In this document: piece by piece, positions 55,290 to 64,000 of the stretch
Numbering within the stretch: position 1 is the first letter of the stretch
Layout of the letters: the number at the start of each line of letters is the position of its first letter
Assembly (NCBI GenBank): GCA_002389665.1
Contig: DGNO01000005.1
Coordinates: 209,292 to 273,291, forward strand
Reading direction: 5' to 3'
Source of the DNA: Rhodobiaceae bacterium UBA4490
GTDB taxonomy: Bacteria > Pseudomonadota > Alphaproteobacteria > Parvibaculales > Parvibaculaceae
Length of the DNA stretch: 64,000 bases
Notes under the pieces: model-generated
The model's input: only the letters and a program-made list of their open reading frames with translations
What the model was told of the DNA's origin: nothing
Databases searched by the model: none
Program-made: the position numbers and the translations under genes

Positions 55290-55316
55290 GGCCGCGTCCT
55301 TCCGGGCGCGGCCTTT
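55290..55316 (+). terminator. Terminator-like hairpin after the acyl-CoA dehydrogenase
   Basis: GGCCGCG and CGCGGCC pair around a ten-base loop, followed by TTT. The T-run is short, so termination may be partial, and the next gene begins 22 bp later. Confidence 0.6.
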
Positions 55317-55337
55317 GACTTTGGAAGGGATGAGAAA

Positions 55338-56375
55338 ATGAAACAGGGCGCTGGCGGCTTGCAATATCCATTCGAGACGGTTCCGGCGCGCGGTGAACTC
55401 ATCGAGGCGGCTCCCGGCATCATGTGGGTGCGCATGCCGCTGCCTTTCTCGCTCGACCATATAAATCTCTGGCTTCTGGAAGACGGCGAAGGCTGGGCGC
55501 TTGTCGATACCGGCGTTGCCAATGATGAGACGATCGATCTGTGGAACTCGATCTTCGAGGAAAAGCTCGGCGGCAAACCCATCACCCGCGTCATTGTTAC
55601 CCATCTTCATCCCGATCATGTGGGCCTTGCCGGCTGGATCACGCGCAAATTCGGCGTGACGGTCGAAATGTCGCGTACGGATTATCTGATGTGCCGCACG
55701 CTTGTCGCCGATACCGGCAATGAAGCGCCGCAGGAAGCGATCGACTTTTACCGCGGCGCGGGTTTTTCCGAACGCGGGCTCGATGCCTACCGCGCCCGCT
55801 TCGGCGGCTTTGGCGAACGGGTCTACCGGCTGCCGGATATCTTCAAGCGCCTGAAGGAAGGCGATAAGCTGACCATCGGCGAGCGGGAATGGGAAATCAT
55901 CGTCGGTTCCGGCCATGCGCCCGAGCATGTCTGCCTTTATTCGGCAAAGGACAAGATCCTGATTTCTGGGGATCAGGTGCTGCCGCGCATTTCCTCCAAT
56001 GTCAGCCTTCACCCGACGGAGGCCTATGGCAACCCGCTGCAGGACTGGATCGACAGCTGCGCCAAGCTGCGCGCCGCGCTCCCCGAAGAAACGCTCGTGC
56101 TGCCCGCCCATAACGAGCCTTTCTATGGGCTCCATGCGCGCCTCACCCGGCTTATCGACGGGCATGAGAAAAGCCTGAAGCGGCTTCTGGGCGAGCTTGC
56201 CGAACCCAAACGCGCCATCGATGTCTTCAGCGCGCTTTTCAAACGCAAGATCGGGCCGGACGTCTTCTTCATGGCGACGGGCGAAAGCCTCGCGCATCTC
56301 GCCTGCCTTGTGCACCGGGGGCTGGCCCGTGCCGAAACGGACGAAAAGGGCGTCGTCTGGTACAAGGCGGCGTAA
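55338..56375 (+). CDS. Metallo-beta-lactamase-fold hydrolase
   Basis: A 345-residue protein with the binuclear metal motif VTHLHPDHVGLAGW (about residues 90-103), a His in VGSGHAPEHVCLY, and an Asp in ISGDQVLPR; a late His is in LPAHNEPFYG. The C-terminal winged-helix-like segment (about 270-345) resembles LACTB2-type hydrolases. The substrate is probably a thioester or lactone but cannot be fixed. It follows the acyl-CoA dehydrogenase by 100 bp, behind a GGAAGGG ribosome site, so a CoA-linked role is possible. Confidence 0.87.
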   Translation: MKQGAGGLQYPFETVPARGELIEAAPGIMWVRMPLPFSLDHINLWLLEDGEGWALVDTGVANDETIDLWNSIFEEKLGGKPITRVIVTHLHPDHVGLAGWITRKFGVTVEMSRTDYLMCRTLVADTGNEAPQEAIDFYRGAGFSERGLDAYRARFGGFGERVYRLPDIFKRLKEGDKLTIGEREWEIIVGSGHAPEHVCLYSAKDKILISGDQVLPRISSNVSLHPTEAYGNPLQDWIDSCAKLRAALPEETLVLPAHNEPFYGLHARLTRLIDGHEKSLKRLLGELAEPKRAIDVFSALFKRKIGPDVFFMATGESLAHLACLVHRGLARAETDEKGVVWYKAA

Positions 56376-56499
56376 GGGAGCGTCCCTGTTCCGCAGGCGT
56401 CACACGGGGACAAGACGGGGGTGACGGCCTATAAAGAGTGGCGGGTCTCTTCCGGGCCTCTCCGTTGCATCGGTGCCTGCTCCGCGTCAGAGTAAAGCC

Positions 56500-57429
56500 A
56501 TGACCACACTGCTTGAAACCCACGAGGCCTGCCTCGCCCATGAAACGCCGGAAGGCCATCCGGAATGTGCCGCGCGGCTGAAAGCCGTTCTGGGCGCGCT
56601 GGAGGGACCGGAATTTGCGGACTTAACGCGCATTTCCGCGCCTCGGGCCGAAACGAAGGCGCTGGTGCGCGTGCATTCCCAGGCCCATATCGATGCGATC
56701 CTCTCCATGGTGCCCGAGGAAGGCTTTGCGCGGGTCGATGCCGATACCGCCATGTCGCCGGGCTCGGGCGAGGCGGCTTTGCGCGCGGCGGGCGCAGCCA
56801 TCGATGCGGTGGACCGGGTGATGGCCGGGGAAGCGGAAAACGCCTTTTGCGCCATCCGCCCGCCCGGCCACCATGCCGAGCCCAACCGGGCCATGGGCTT
56901 TTGCCTCTTCAACAATGTCGCTGTCGCCGCCCAGCATTTGCGCGCCGAATACGGCCTCTCGCGCATCGCGGTGGTGGATTTCGATGTCCATCACGGCAAT
57001 GGCACCCAGGCCGCCTTCTGGGATGCGGACGGCATGTATTACATCTCCGCCCACCAGTCCCCGCTTTATCCGGGCACGGGCGCGGTGAGCGAGCGGGGCA
57101 CGCACCGCAATATCCTCAATCTGCCGCTGAAACCGGCGGCAGGCTCGGATGATTTCCGGCTCATCGTCTCGGAGGCGATTCTGCCGGCGCTGGAGATGAT
57201 GGAGCCCGAATTCTTGCTGATTTCCGCCGGTTTTGACGCCCATGAGGCCGATCCTCTGGGCGGAATGGGGCTGAAAACCGCCGATTATTACTGGGTCACG
57301 CAGCAGCTTGCCGCTTTTGCCCGCGCCAGGGTGAAGGGGCGCATTGTCTCCACCCTTGAGGGCGGGTATGACTTGGAGGCATTGGCCGAGGCCAGCGCGG
57401 CCCATATACGCGCCTTGATGGGCCGCTGA
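56500..57429 (+). CDS. Histone deacetylase-like amidohydrolase
   Basis: A 309-residue zinc-dependent deacetylase of the HDAC/AcuC/acetylpolyamine amidohydrolase superfamily. Signatures are ETPEGHPECAARL, AIRPPGHHAEPNRAMGF, VDFDVHHGNGTQAAF (zinc Asp and His), and SAGFDAHEADPLGGMGL. The bacterial substrate is probably an acetylated small amine or protein lysine. The ATG at 56,500 is chosen because family alignment begins just after it; the upstream codons of the same frame are unconserved. It is followed 46 bp later by xseB. Confidence 0.92.
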   Translation: MTTLLETHEACLAHETPEGHPECAARLKAVLGALEGPEFADLTRISAPRAETKALVRVHSQAHIDAILSMVPEEGFARVDADTAMSPGSGEAALRAAGAAIDAVDRVMAGEAENAFCAIRPPGHHAEPNRAMGFCLFNNVAVAAQHLRAEYGLSRIAVVDFDVHHGNGTQAAFWDADGMYYISAHQSPLYPGTGAVSERGTHRNILNLPLKPAAGSDDFRLIVSEAILPALEMMEPEFLLISAGFDAHEADPLGGMGLKTADYYWVTQQLAAFARARVKGRIVSTLEGGYDLEALAEASAAHIRALMGR

Positions 57430-57475
57430 GACTGGACCAAGCTGAGACCAGCCTGCCGGAACGAAGGAGTTTGCC

Positions 57476-57733
57476 GTGGCGGAGAAGAAGACCGCGATCC
57501 CGGATGATATTGCGAAAATGAATTTCGAGACGGCTCTCAAAGAGCTGGAAGGCATTGTCGGCAAGCTGGAATCGGGCAATGCGCCGCTGGAAGAATCCAT
57601 CGAGCTTTATGAGCGCGGCAATCTGCTCAAAGCCCATTGCGAAAGCCGGCTGAAAGCGGCTCAGGCCAAGGTGGAAAAAATCACGCTCGGCGCCGATGGC
57701 GCCGCCGGCACCGAGCCTGCCAATATCGATTGA
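57476..57733 (+). CDS. xseB: Exodeoxyribonuclease VII small subunit
   Basis: An 85-residue helical protein, normal length for XseB, which joins XseA to degrade single-stranded DNA from both ends. The core MNFETALKELEGIVGKLESG and LEESIELYERGNLLKAHCES is diagnostic. A GTG start at 57,476 with AAGGAG upstream gives the family N-terminus. The usual order deacetylase-xseB-ispA-dxs is seen here; xseA is not in the window. Confidence 0.95.
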   Translation: MAEKKTAIPDDIAKMNFETALKELEGIVGKLESGNAPLEESIELYERGNLLKAHCESRLKAAQAKVEKITLGADGAAGTEPANID

Positions 57734-57766
57734 TCGGCCCCTTTTGCCCCCGAAGGAGCGCCCCCG

Positions 57767-58660
57767 ATGGCCAGTCTTGTCTTCGAAAAAGCATTGACCG
57801 AGACCGCTGCCGGGGTTGAGCGCACCCTCGATCATCTTCTGCCGCGCCCGCAAGGGCCCGAAGCCCGCGTCATCGAGGCGATGCGCTACGGCGCGCTGAA
57901 CGGCGGCAAGCGCTTTCGCGCTTTTCTCGCCCATCAGGGGGCGAAACTCTTTGCCATGGATGACGAACGCTCGCTGCGTCTGGCCGCCGCCATCGAGTGT
58001 GTCCACGCCTATTCCCTCATTCATGACGATCTGCCTTGCATGGATGATGATGACATGCGGCGGGGCAAGCCTTCCGCGCACCGCGCCTTTGACGAGGCGA
58101 CCGCCGTGCTGGCGGGCGATGCGCTTTTGACGCTGGCCTTTGAAATTCTCGCCGATCCCGCCACCCATGAAGATGCGCGGGTGCGCGCCGATCTGGTGCT
58201 CGGCCTTTCCCGGGCAGCAGGCGCGCTTGGCATGGTGGGCGGGCAGATGATCGATATGGCAAGCGCGGGCGAGGATCTCGCCATCGGACCGCTCACCCGC
58301 ATGCATCAGCTTAAAACCGGCGCGCTCATCGCTTTTTCCTGCGAGGGTGGGGCCATTCTGGGCCATGCGTCTCCCTCCGCCCGCCAGGCGCTCCATGCCT
58401 ATGCCCATGATCTCGGCCTGGCCTATCAGATTGCCGACGACCTTCTGGATGAAGAAGGCGACAGCGCCGCCCTTGGCAAGACCGCCGGGAAAGATAAATC
58501 TCAAGGAAAAGCCACATTTCTGACTATTCTGGGGGAAGAGCGCGCCCGGGCGCAGGACAGCCTCCTGGCCGACCAGGCGGTGGCGCATTTGGAAATGTTC
58601 GACGACCGGGCAGATATTTTGCGTGAGGCGGCATCATTCGTTATAAACCGCCGCGCGTGA
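57767..58660 (+). CDS. ispA: Farnesyl diphosphate synthase
   Basis: A 297-residue short-chain prenyltransferase. The first Asp-rich motif is DDLPCMDDDDMRRG (about 87-100) and the second is DDLLDEEG; GGKRFRAF is the diphosphate site. The residue five positions before the first motif is Tyr82, a bulky side chain that limits product to about C15, unlike Ala in the ispB product at the left end of this window. It starts 33 bp after xseB and precedes dxs. Confidence 0.95.
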   Translation: MASLVFEKALTETAAGVERTLDHLLPRPQGPEARVIEAMRYGALNGGKRFRAFLAHQGAKLFAMDDERSLRLAAAIECVHAYSLIHDDLPCMDDDDMRRGKPSAHRAFDEATAVLAGDALLTLAFEILADPATHEDARVRADLVLGLSRAAGALGMVGGQMIDMASAGEDLAIGPLTRMHQLKTGALIAFSCEGGAILGHASPSARQALHAYAHDLGLAYQIADDLLDEEGDSAALGKTAGKDKSQGKATFLTILGEERARAQDSLLADQAVAHLEMFDDRADILREAASFVINRRA

Positions 58661-58729
58661 ACCTTTTCCGGACGGAAAAGGCAGGTAGGACAGTGACGGG
58701 CAGGCATTTGCCCGCTAGTGAGGTTGAGC

Positions 58730-60667
58730 GTGACAGCGCAGAGCAAGACGCCCCTTCTCGATAAGGTTAAAAGCCCTGCGGACCTTCGGGCCCTGCCGGA
58801 GAGCGAGCTGCGCCAATTGGCGGACGAGCTGCGCACCGAGACGATCGATGCCGTCTCCGTCACGGGCGGGCATCTGGGCGCAGGCCTCGGCGTCGTCGAG
58901 CTGACTACGGCTATTCATTACGTCTTCGACACGCCGGATGACCGGCTGATCTGGGATGTCGGCCATCAATGCTACCCGCATAAGATTCTGACGGAGCGGC
59001 GGGACCGCATCCGCACCATTCGCCAGGGCGGCGGGCTTTCCGGTTTCACCAAACGCGCGGAAAGCGAATACGACCCCTTCGGCGCGGCGCATTCCTCCAC
59101 CTCCATTTCCGCCGGCCTCGGTATGGCCGTGGCGCGCGATCTGGCGGGCAAGAAGAACAATGTCGTCTGCGTGATCGGCGACGGTGCCATGAGCGCAGGC
59201 ATGGCCTATGAGGCCATGAACAATGCCGGTTCCATGGATAGCCGCCTCATCGTCATTCTGAACGACAATGACATGTCCATCGCCCCGCCCGTGGGCGCGA
59301 TGAGCGCTTATCTTGCCCGGCTGATTTCCGGGGAGACCTATCGCGGCTTCCGCAGCTTCGCCAAGCATCTGGCCGAAAAACTGCCCAAGAGCCTGGAAAA
59401 AATCGCCAAGCGCGCGGAAGAATATGCGCGCGGCATGGCGACCGGCGGCACCATGTTCGAGGAGCTCGGCTTTTATTATGTCGGGCCCATCGACGGGCAC
59501 AATCTCGACCATCTTTTGCCGATCCTGAAAAACGTGCGCGACAGTGAAGAGGGCCCGATCCTCATTCACGTCGTCACGCAAAAGGGCAAGGGCTATGCAC
59601 CGGCGGAAGCTGCCGCCGACAAATATCACGGCGTCTCGAAATTCGACGTGATCACCGGCACGCAGGCAAAAGCCAAAGCCAATGCGCCCGCCTACACGAA
59701 AGTTTTCGCGCAAGGGCTCATCAAGGAAGCCGAAGCCGACGAGAAGATTGTTGCGGTGACAGCGGCGATGCCCTCCGGCACCGGGCTTGATCTTTTCGGC
59801 AAGACCTTTCCTGAGCGCACCTTCGATGTCGGCATTGCCGAGCAGCACGGCGTGACCTTTGCCGCGGGCCTTGCCTCGGAGGGCTATAAGCCCTTCGCCG
59901 CGATCTATTCCACCTTCCTGCAGCGCGCCTATGACCAGGTCGTGCATGACGTGGCAATCCAGAAATTGCCGGTGCGTTTTGCCATCGACCGGGCCGGGCT
60001 TGTCGGCGCGGATGGGCCGACCCATGCGGGTGCCTTCGACATTACTTACCTTTCCTGCCTGCCCGATTTCGTGGTGATGGCGGCGGGTGATGAAGCCGAG
60101 CTCATGCATATGGTGGCCACGGCAGCGCAGATCGATGACCGGCCCTCCGCCTTCCGTTATCCGCGCGGGGAGGGGATCGGCGTCGACATGCCAGAACGCG
60201 GTGTACCGCTTGAAATCGGCAAGGGCCGCATCCTGAAAGAAGGCTCGAAGATCGCGCTGCTTTCCCTTGGCGGGCGTCTTGCCGAGGCGATGAAGGCGGC
60301 CGAGGAACTGGGCCGGCTCGGCTTTCCGGCAACGGTGGCCGATGCCCGCTTTGCCAAGCCGCTCGATGAAGCGCTGATCCGTCAGCTGGCAAGCCACCAC
60401 GAAGTGCTGATCACGCTGGAAGAGGGCAGTGTCGGCGGCTTCGGCTCGCATGTGCTGCACTATCTTGCCAATGCCGGTCTTCTCGATAGTGGTTTGAAAG
60501 TGCGCCCGCTTTGCCTGCCCGACCGTTTTATCGATCAGGATAAGCCGGAAAAAATGTATGACGAGGCCGGGCTCAATGCGCCGCAGATCGTGCGCGCAGC
60601 GCTCGGCGCTCTCGGGGCGGAAAACGTCATTGTCGATCTGACGGCAGCCCATCCCCGCAAACCCTGA
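58730..60667 (+). CDS. dxs: 1-deoxy-D-xylulose-5-phosphate synthase
   Basis: A TPP enzyme of about 645 residues that condenses pyruvate and glyceraldehyde 3-phosphate, the entry step of the MEP pathway. Motifs are [32 protein letters not shown], the TPP motif [20 protein letters not shown], and the transketolase Pyr-domain part [18 protein letters not shown]. Start: a GTG at 58,730, preceded by GAGG seven bases upstream, yields [12 protein letters not shown], the usual N-terminus; a GTG four codons earlier is an alternative. Fits upstream of tlyA, as commonly found. Confidence 0.97.
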   Translation: MTAQSKTPLLDKVKSPADLRALPESELRQLADELRTETIDAVSVTGGHLGAGLGVVELTTAIHYVFDTPDDRLIWDVGHQCYPHKILTERRDRIRTIRQGGGLSGFTKRAESEYDPFGAAHSSTSISAGLGMAVARDLAGKKNNVVCVIGDGAMSAGMAYEAMNNAGSMDSRLIVILNDNDMSIAPPVGAMSAYLARLISGETYRGFRSFAKHLAEKLPKSLEKIAKRAEEYARGMATGGTMFEELGFYYVGPIDGHNLDHLLPILKNVRDSEEGPILIHVVTQKGKGYAPAEAAADKYHGVSKFDVITGTQAKAKANAPAYTKVFAQGLIKEAEADEKIVAVTAAMPSGTGLDLFGKTFPERTFDVGIAEQHGVTFAAGLASEGYKPFAAIYSTFLQRAYDQVVHDVAIQKLPVRFAIDRAGLVGADGPTHAGAFDITYLSCLPDFVVMAAGDEAELMHMVATAAQIDDRPSAFRYPRGEGIGVDMPERGVPLEIGKGRILKEGSKIALLSLGGRLAEAMKAAEELGRLGFPATVADARFAKPLDEALIRQLASHHEVLITLEEGSVGGFGSHVLHYLANAGLLDSGLKVRPLCLPDRFIDQDKPEKMYDEAGLNAPQIVRAALGALGAENVIVDLTAAHPRKP

Positions 60668-60675
60668 CTGGCGCC

Positions 60676-61422
60676 ATGACGGAAACTGGCGAACGGCTCG
60701 ATATGGCTCTGGTCTCCCGGGGCCTTGCTCCCAGCCGCGCGCGGGCGCAGGCGCTCCTGCGTGAAGGAAAAGTGTCGGTGAACGGGGAGCAGGCCGTCAA
60801 AGCCTCCCGCATGGTGGCGTCTGCCGATGACGTAAGCCTAAGCGCGCCCGACCACCCCTGGGTCTCGCGTGCCGCTTTGAAGCTGGTGCATGGGCTTGCC
60901 CATTTCGGCATTAAGCCGGAAGGTTTGAAGGCGCTTGATCTCGGCGCCTCGACCGGCGGGTTCACGCAGGTACTGCGCGCGCACGGCGCTGCGCATGTGA
61001 CGGCGGTGGATGTCGGCCACGGGCAATTTGCCGAGAGCCTGCGGAAGGATGACGGCATCAGCGTGCTGGAAGGCACGAATGTGCGCGATCTGAGCGCGGA
61101 AATGACCGGCGGCGCGGTGGATCTCATCGTCTGCGACGTCAGCTTCATCAGTCTGGAAAAGGCTTTGCCGGCAGCGCTTGCGCTTGCAAAGCCCGGCGCG
61201 TTTCTTCTCACGCTGATCAAGCCGCAATTCGAGGTGGGTAAGGGCCGCCTCGGCAAAGGCGGCATCGTGAAAGACGCGGGCCTCCACGAAGAAGTTTGCA
61301 CGCGGCTTGAAACTTGGCTTGCCGCGCAGCCGGGTTGGCGTGTGCTAGGACTTTGCCCGAGCCCTATTACGGGCAGTGACGGCAACAAGGAATTTTTGAT
61401 GGCGGGACGCTTTGATGGCTGA
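60676..61422 (+). CDS. tlyA: TlyA family rRNA 2'-O-methyltransferase
   Basis: A 248-residue protein with an N-terminal S4 RNA-binding domain (RLDMALVSRGLAPSRARAQA, about 7-26) and a C-terminal FtsJ-type methyltransferase domain. SAM motif I is ALDLGASTGGFTQVLR (about 95-110), and Asp/Lys residues of the 2'-O-methyltransferase site lie in VDLIVCDVSFISL and LTLIKPQFEVGKG. Members methylate ribose in 16S and 23S rRNA, and variants affect capreomycin susceptibility. It starts eight bases after dxs and overlaps the next gene by eight bases. Confidence 0.95.
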   Translation: MTETGERLDMALVSRGLAPSRARAQALLREGKVSVNGEQAVKASRMVASADDVSLSAPDHPWVSRAALKLVHGLAHFGIKPEGLKALDLGASTGGFTQVLRAHGAAHVTAVDVGHGQFAESLRKDDGISVLEGTNVRDLSAEMTGGAVDLIVCDVSFISLEKALPAALALAKPGAFLLTLIKPQFEVGKGRLGKGGIVKDAGLHEEVCTRLETWLAAQPGWRVLGLCPSPITGSDGNKEFLMAGRFDG

Positions 61423-62656
61423 AGAAGAAGTCGAAATCCTGCGCATGGGGCACCAGGGCGAAGGTGTGGCAGAGCGCACGCCGCCGCTTTTCGTGCCCTA
61501 TACGCTGCCGGGTGAGCGGGTGCGCGTGGCAACGGACGAAAGCGATCACGGGAGCCTCAAAGGCATTCTCACGCCCTCGCCCGAGCGCATCAAACCGGCC
61601 TGCACGCATTTTACGCGCTGCGGCGGCTGCGCCCTTCAGCATTGGCAGGAAGAGGCTTATGCAAGCTGGAAGGAGGGCCTTGTTGCGCAGGCTTTTTCTC
61701 AGCAGGGCATTAGCACGGAAATTTCCCCGATCATCCGGGCAAAGCCGCACACGCGGCGGCGGGCGAGCTTTGCCGTTACGCGGACAAAATCCGGCGCCGT
61801 GGCGGGTTATTATGCCCGCGGCACCCATCAGATCGTGCCGGTTTCCATGTGTCCGCTGGTGCGCCCGGAAATCGAGAGCGCGATGCAGCCGCTGGCCGAT
61901 CTCGTGGCCGGCGGCCTCTCGCGCAAGGGCCGCGCCTCGGTGCTCGTTACGGTCACAGCCTCCGGGCTCGATGTGATGGTGAACGGCGGGAAGCCGCTCG
62001 ATATCGATCTGCGCATGCATTTGAGCGAAGGCGCGGACCGGCTGGATCTTGCCCGGCTTTCCTGGGAAGGGGAGATCGTGGCCGAGCGGCGCTTGCCGCT
62101 GCTTGCCCTTTCCGGCATTCCCGTCACGCTCGCCCCCGGCGCCTTTCTGCAGGCAACGGCGGATGGCGAGGCCGCGCTCGTCCAATCCGTGCTTGAGGGG
62201 ATTGAAGGGGCCGGCGATGTCGCCGATCTTTTCGCCGGCTGCGGCACCTTCACCTTTGCGCTTGCCCGAAACGCCAATGTCCTTGCGCTCGAGGGTGAGG
62301 CGGGGCAAGTGGAAGCCCTGGAGCGGGCCTTTCACCGGGAAGGCCCGGCGCATCATCTAAAGCGCATTACGGCGGAGCGGCGCGATCTTTTCCGCCGCCC
62401 GCTTCTGGCCCCGGAAATGAAAAAGCTGGACGGCATCGTTTTCGATCCGCCGCGTGCCGGGGCGGCGGCACAGGCCGCTGAAATCGCCAAAAGCGCGGTG
62501 CCGCGCCTTGTTGCCGTTTCCTGCAATCCGGCAACCCTTGCCCGCGATTTGCGCGCGCTTCTGGACGGGGGCTATGAAATTTCCCGCGTGCAGCCGGTGG
62601 ACCAATTCCTCTGGTCGCCCCATATTGAAGTGGCGGTGCATCTGACGCGCCGCTAG
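61415..62656 (+). CDS. RlmD/TrmA-like 23S rRNA or tRNA uracil-5 methyltransferase
   Basis: A 413-residue SAM-dependent RNA methyltransferase with an iron-sulfur cluster. Ligands are Cys63, Cys69, Cys72 and Cys146 (in CTHFTRCGGC and MCPL), as in RlmD. SAM motif I is VADLFAGCGTFTFALA, and the nucleophile Cys is in VAVSCNPATLARD followed by RVQPVDQFLWSPHIE. It shares eight bases with tlyA. A 23S rRNA U1939-type target is likely but not certain. Confidence 0.9.
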   Translation: MAEEEVEILRMGHQGEGVAERTPPLFVPYTLPGERVRVATDESDHGSLKGILTPSPERIKPACTHFTRCGGCALQHWQEEAYASWKEGLVAQAFSQQGISTEISPIIRAKPHTRRRASFAVTRTKSGAVAGYYARGTHQIVPVSMCPLVRPEIESAMQPLADLVAGGLSRKGRASVLVTVTASGLDVMVNGGKPLDIDLRMHLSEGADRLDLARLSWEGEIVAERRLPLLALSGIPVTLAPGAFLQATADGEAALVQSVLEGIEGAGDVADLFAGCGTFTFALARNANVLALEGEAGQVEALERAFHREGPAHHLKRITAERRDLFRRPLLAPEMKKLDGIVFDPPRAGAAAQAAEIAKSAVPRLVAVSCNPATLARDLRALLDGGYEISRVQPVDQFLWSPHIEVAVHLTRR

Positions 62657-62676
62657 GAGTTGCGAGCGAGGCGTAT

Positions 62677-63732
62677 ATGGCACGGATGCTGGAAAGCTGG
62701 CGGCATGGCCTGTCCCAGACGGCGCGGATCGGCTGGTACGCTGCACATTATTTGGCGGTGAACCGGATGCGCGGGCCGCTGACACCGCCCGGCGAAGCGC
62801 CTTTCAAGCCGCAAGGCGCCTTCCCGAAATGGCAGGGGATGCTCGGCGAAATCCGCAAGCTGATCGAGAAGGATGCCGCCCATGTGGCGCGCGGGACTTA
62901 CCGCGCTGCCGATCCGCTTTTGCCGCTGGGAGAAGCGCTCGAAAAATCCCGCCGTTTCTTCGCCGATATGCCGGGACTCGATGAGCGCCGCCTGTCGCGC
63001 GGCCATAGCGAGGTGCGCGAGAAATTGCGGGGGCAGCCCGGCGCGCGCGCCTATCCGCGCTATTATCTGCAAAACTTTCACTATCAGACCGATGGCTGGC
63101 TTTCCGAAGACAGTGCCCGGATTTACGACACGCAGGTCGAGATTCTTTTCTCCGGCACCGCCGATATGATGCGCCGCCAGGCACTCGTGCCCATCGCCCG
63201 GTGGATGGAAGGAAAGGACCAGCGCGAGGTTTCCTTCCTCGATTTGGCCGCGGGCACGGGCCGCTTTCTGCGCGATCTGAAAGCAAGCTGGCCGCGCCTT
63301 TCCGTCCTCGCGCTCGATCTCTCGCATGCTTATCTGGGGGAAGCCCGGCGCAATGTGAAGCGCTGGCGCGGCGTTCAGCCGGTGCAGGGATTGGCAGAGA
63401 GACTGCCGCTGGCCGATGCAAGCCTCGATGTCGTCAGTTCCATCTACCTCTTTCATGAACTGCCGCCCAAAATCAGACGCGCGGTGATCGGCGAGGCGGC
63501 GCGGGTTTTGAAACCCGGCGGGCTTTTCGTGCTGACGGATTCGCTGCAGCAAGGGGACAGGGAGGACTATGACGGACTGTTGGAATTTTTCCCCGTTGGC
63601 TTTCACGAGCCTTATTTCACGTCTTTCCTCAAGGAAGATTTTAGCGCGCTCTGCGCGGCGCACGGGCTCAAGCTTGTGAGCGCCGAGACAGCGTTCTTAA
63701 GCAAGGTCATAGCTTTTGAAAAAGAGGCTTAG
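62677..63732 (+). CDS. Class I SAM-dependent methyltransferase
   Basis: A 351-residue protein. The first 170 residues are unlike known domains and contain basic and aromatic residues (YYLQNFHYQTDGWLSEDSA); the methyltransferase fold starts at about 185 with FLDLAAGTGRFLRDLKASW. The post-I acidic residue is in LALDLSHAYLGEARRN, and a UbiE-like segment SIYLFHELPPKIRRAVIGEA follows. The substrate is unknown; small-molecule or lipid methylation is likely. Its end overlaps the convergent last gene by four bases. Confidence 0.85.
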   Translation: MARMLESWRHGLSQTARIGWYAAHYLAVNRMRGPLTPPGEAPFKPQGAFPKWQGMLGEIRKLIEKDAAHVARGTYRAADPLLPLGEALEKSRRFFADMPGLDERRLSRGHSEVREKLRGQPGARAYPRYYLQNFHYQTDGWLSEDSARIYDTQVEILFSGTADMMRRQALVPIARWMEGKDQREVSFLDLAAGTGRFLRDLKASWPRLSVLALDLSHAYLGEARRNVKRWRGVQPVQGLAERLPLADASLDVVSSIYLFHELPPKIRRAVIGEAARVLKPGGLFVLTDSLQQGDREDYDGLLEFFPVGFHEPYFTSFLKEDFSALCAAHGLKLVSAETAFLSKVIAFEKEA

Positions 63733-64000
63733 GCGCGGCCGGTCTTGCGTGCCTCGGCAATCCGGGCGCGGATAACATCGCCGAGCTGTTCGGGTGAGAC
63801 GGCAAGGGGTTCGAGCTTCACCGTCAGCTCGCCTTCCGATACCGGCTTCCATACCGAATACATATAACGCCGCCAGCTTTCAGGCTCACGCTCGCGCACC
63901 ACCGCCTTTTCGATGGGCGCGTGCAGGATGAGATAAAGCTCGGCATTGCGGATATTGCGCACCGCCTTGTTATAGATGCGGATACCCGCAATCTTGCTCC
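63729..64000 (-). CDS. Hypothetical protein, C-terminal part (runs off the right edge)
   Basis: The frame is open to the edge; the last 90 codons are visible and no true start is seen (a GTG at 63,962 is probably internal). The segment includes IAGIRIYNKAVRNIRNAELY, WRRYMYSVWKPVSEGEL and ends PEQLGDVIRARIAEARKTGRA. I recognise no domain. It ends in a four-base overlap with the convergent methyltransferase gene. Confidence 0.65.
   Translation of the reverse strand, partial: SKIAGIRIYNKAVRNIRNAELYLILHAPIEKAVVREREPESWRRYMYSVWKPVSEGELTVKLEPLAVSPEQLGDVIRARIAEARKTGRA

Noticed and set aside
56376..56499. Possible palindromic repeat like the glyS/ppdK one (CACACGGGGACAAG and GGGGGTGACGG)
   Set aside because: Only a short partial resemblance; arms do not pair over more than a few bases.
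1..64000. CRISPR arrays, rRNA and tRNA genes
   Set aside because: No regularly spaced repeats and no cloverleaf or rRNA-like stretches were seen on reading both strands by eye.

Overview
The window is a stretch of chromosome from a GC-rich alphaproteobacterium. Gene content and order fit the Hyphomicrobiales/Parvibaculales part of the class: ispE, ispB, DUF2007, a TrmN-like enzyme, sohB, glyQS and ppdK in a row, a nadABC operon with a COG4111-type (NadQ/NrtR) regulator nearby, and xseB-ispA-dxs-tlyA. This placement is inference; no rRNA or tRNA gene is visible. Almost all genes have high-GC codon use. The exception is about 15.6-19.05 kb, which is clearly more AT-rich.

Layout. 1-3.7 kb: end of ispE, a long-chain polyprenyl diphosphate synthase, a small DUF2007 protein, a TrmN-like methyltransferase and an S49 peptidase. 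3.8-10.9 kb: glyQ-glyS, a large palindromic intergenic repeat, pyruvate phosphate dikinase and a SleB-like cell-wall hydrolase. 11-15.7 kb: an SDR, then nadC, nadB and nadA on the minus strand. nadA is preceded by a sigma70-like promoter and two related inverted repeats 62 bp apart. 15.7-18.9 kb: an AT-rich two-gene unit of a superfamily 1 helicase and an unrecognised partner, translationally coupled, with the look of a horizontally acquired and possibly defensive module. 19-24.3 kb: a DUF2339 membrane protein, then an HD hydrolase, a dual-specificity-type phosphatase and the Nudix-like/winged-helix regulator that probably controls nadABC.

24.4-35.4 kb: a Lon-like AAA protease; a tandem universal stress protein preceded by an FNR/FixK-like box and followed by a small unknown gene; a KAS III-like enzyme; an FMN-binding oxidase-like protein; a bactofilin; tag-ygfZ; a family 9 glycosyltransferase with a dihydroorotase; a VOC protein. 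35.5-40.8 kb: a plus-strand four-gene run of an AcuI-like reductase, a feruloyl-CoA synthase-like ligase, a LysE exporter and a TPP enzyme. 40.8-45.9 kb: small unknowns, MarR and Zur-like regulators, an SDR and a SRAP protein. 46-57.4 kb: a CNNM/CorC-type protein, an FAD-linked oxidase, a serine hydrolase, VOC, Sua5, SDR, a DmdC-like acyl-CoA dehydrogenase, a metallo-beta-lactamase-fold hydrolase and a deacetylase. 57.5-64 kb: xseB-ispA-dxs-tlyA, two methyltransferase genes and the end of an unknown gene.

Isoprenoid supply is a recurring theme: ispE and dxs (MEP pathway), ispA (farnesyl size) and ispB (quinone side chain) all occur here. NAD supply is the other: the complete de novo operon, its operators and its probable repressor lie within about 11 kb, with the helicase module between operon and regulator. 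The best candidate for an undescribed system is the helicase pair at 15,692-18,837.
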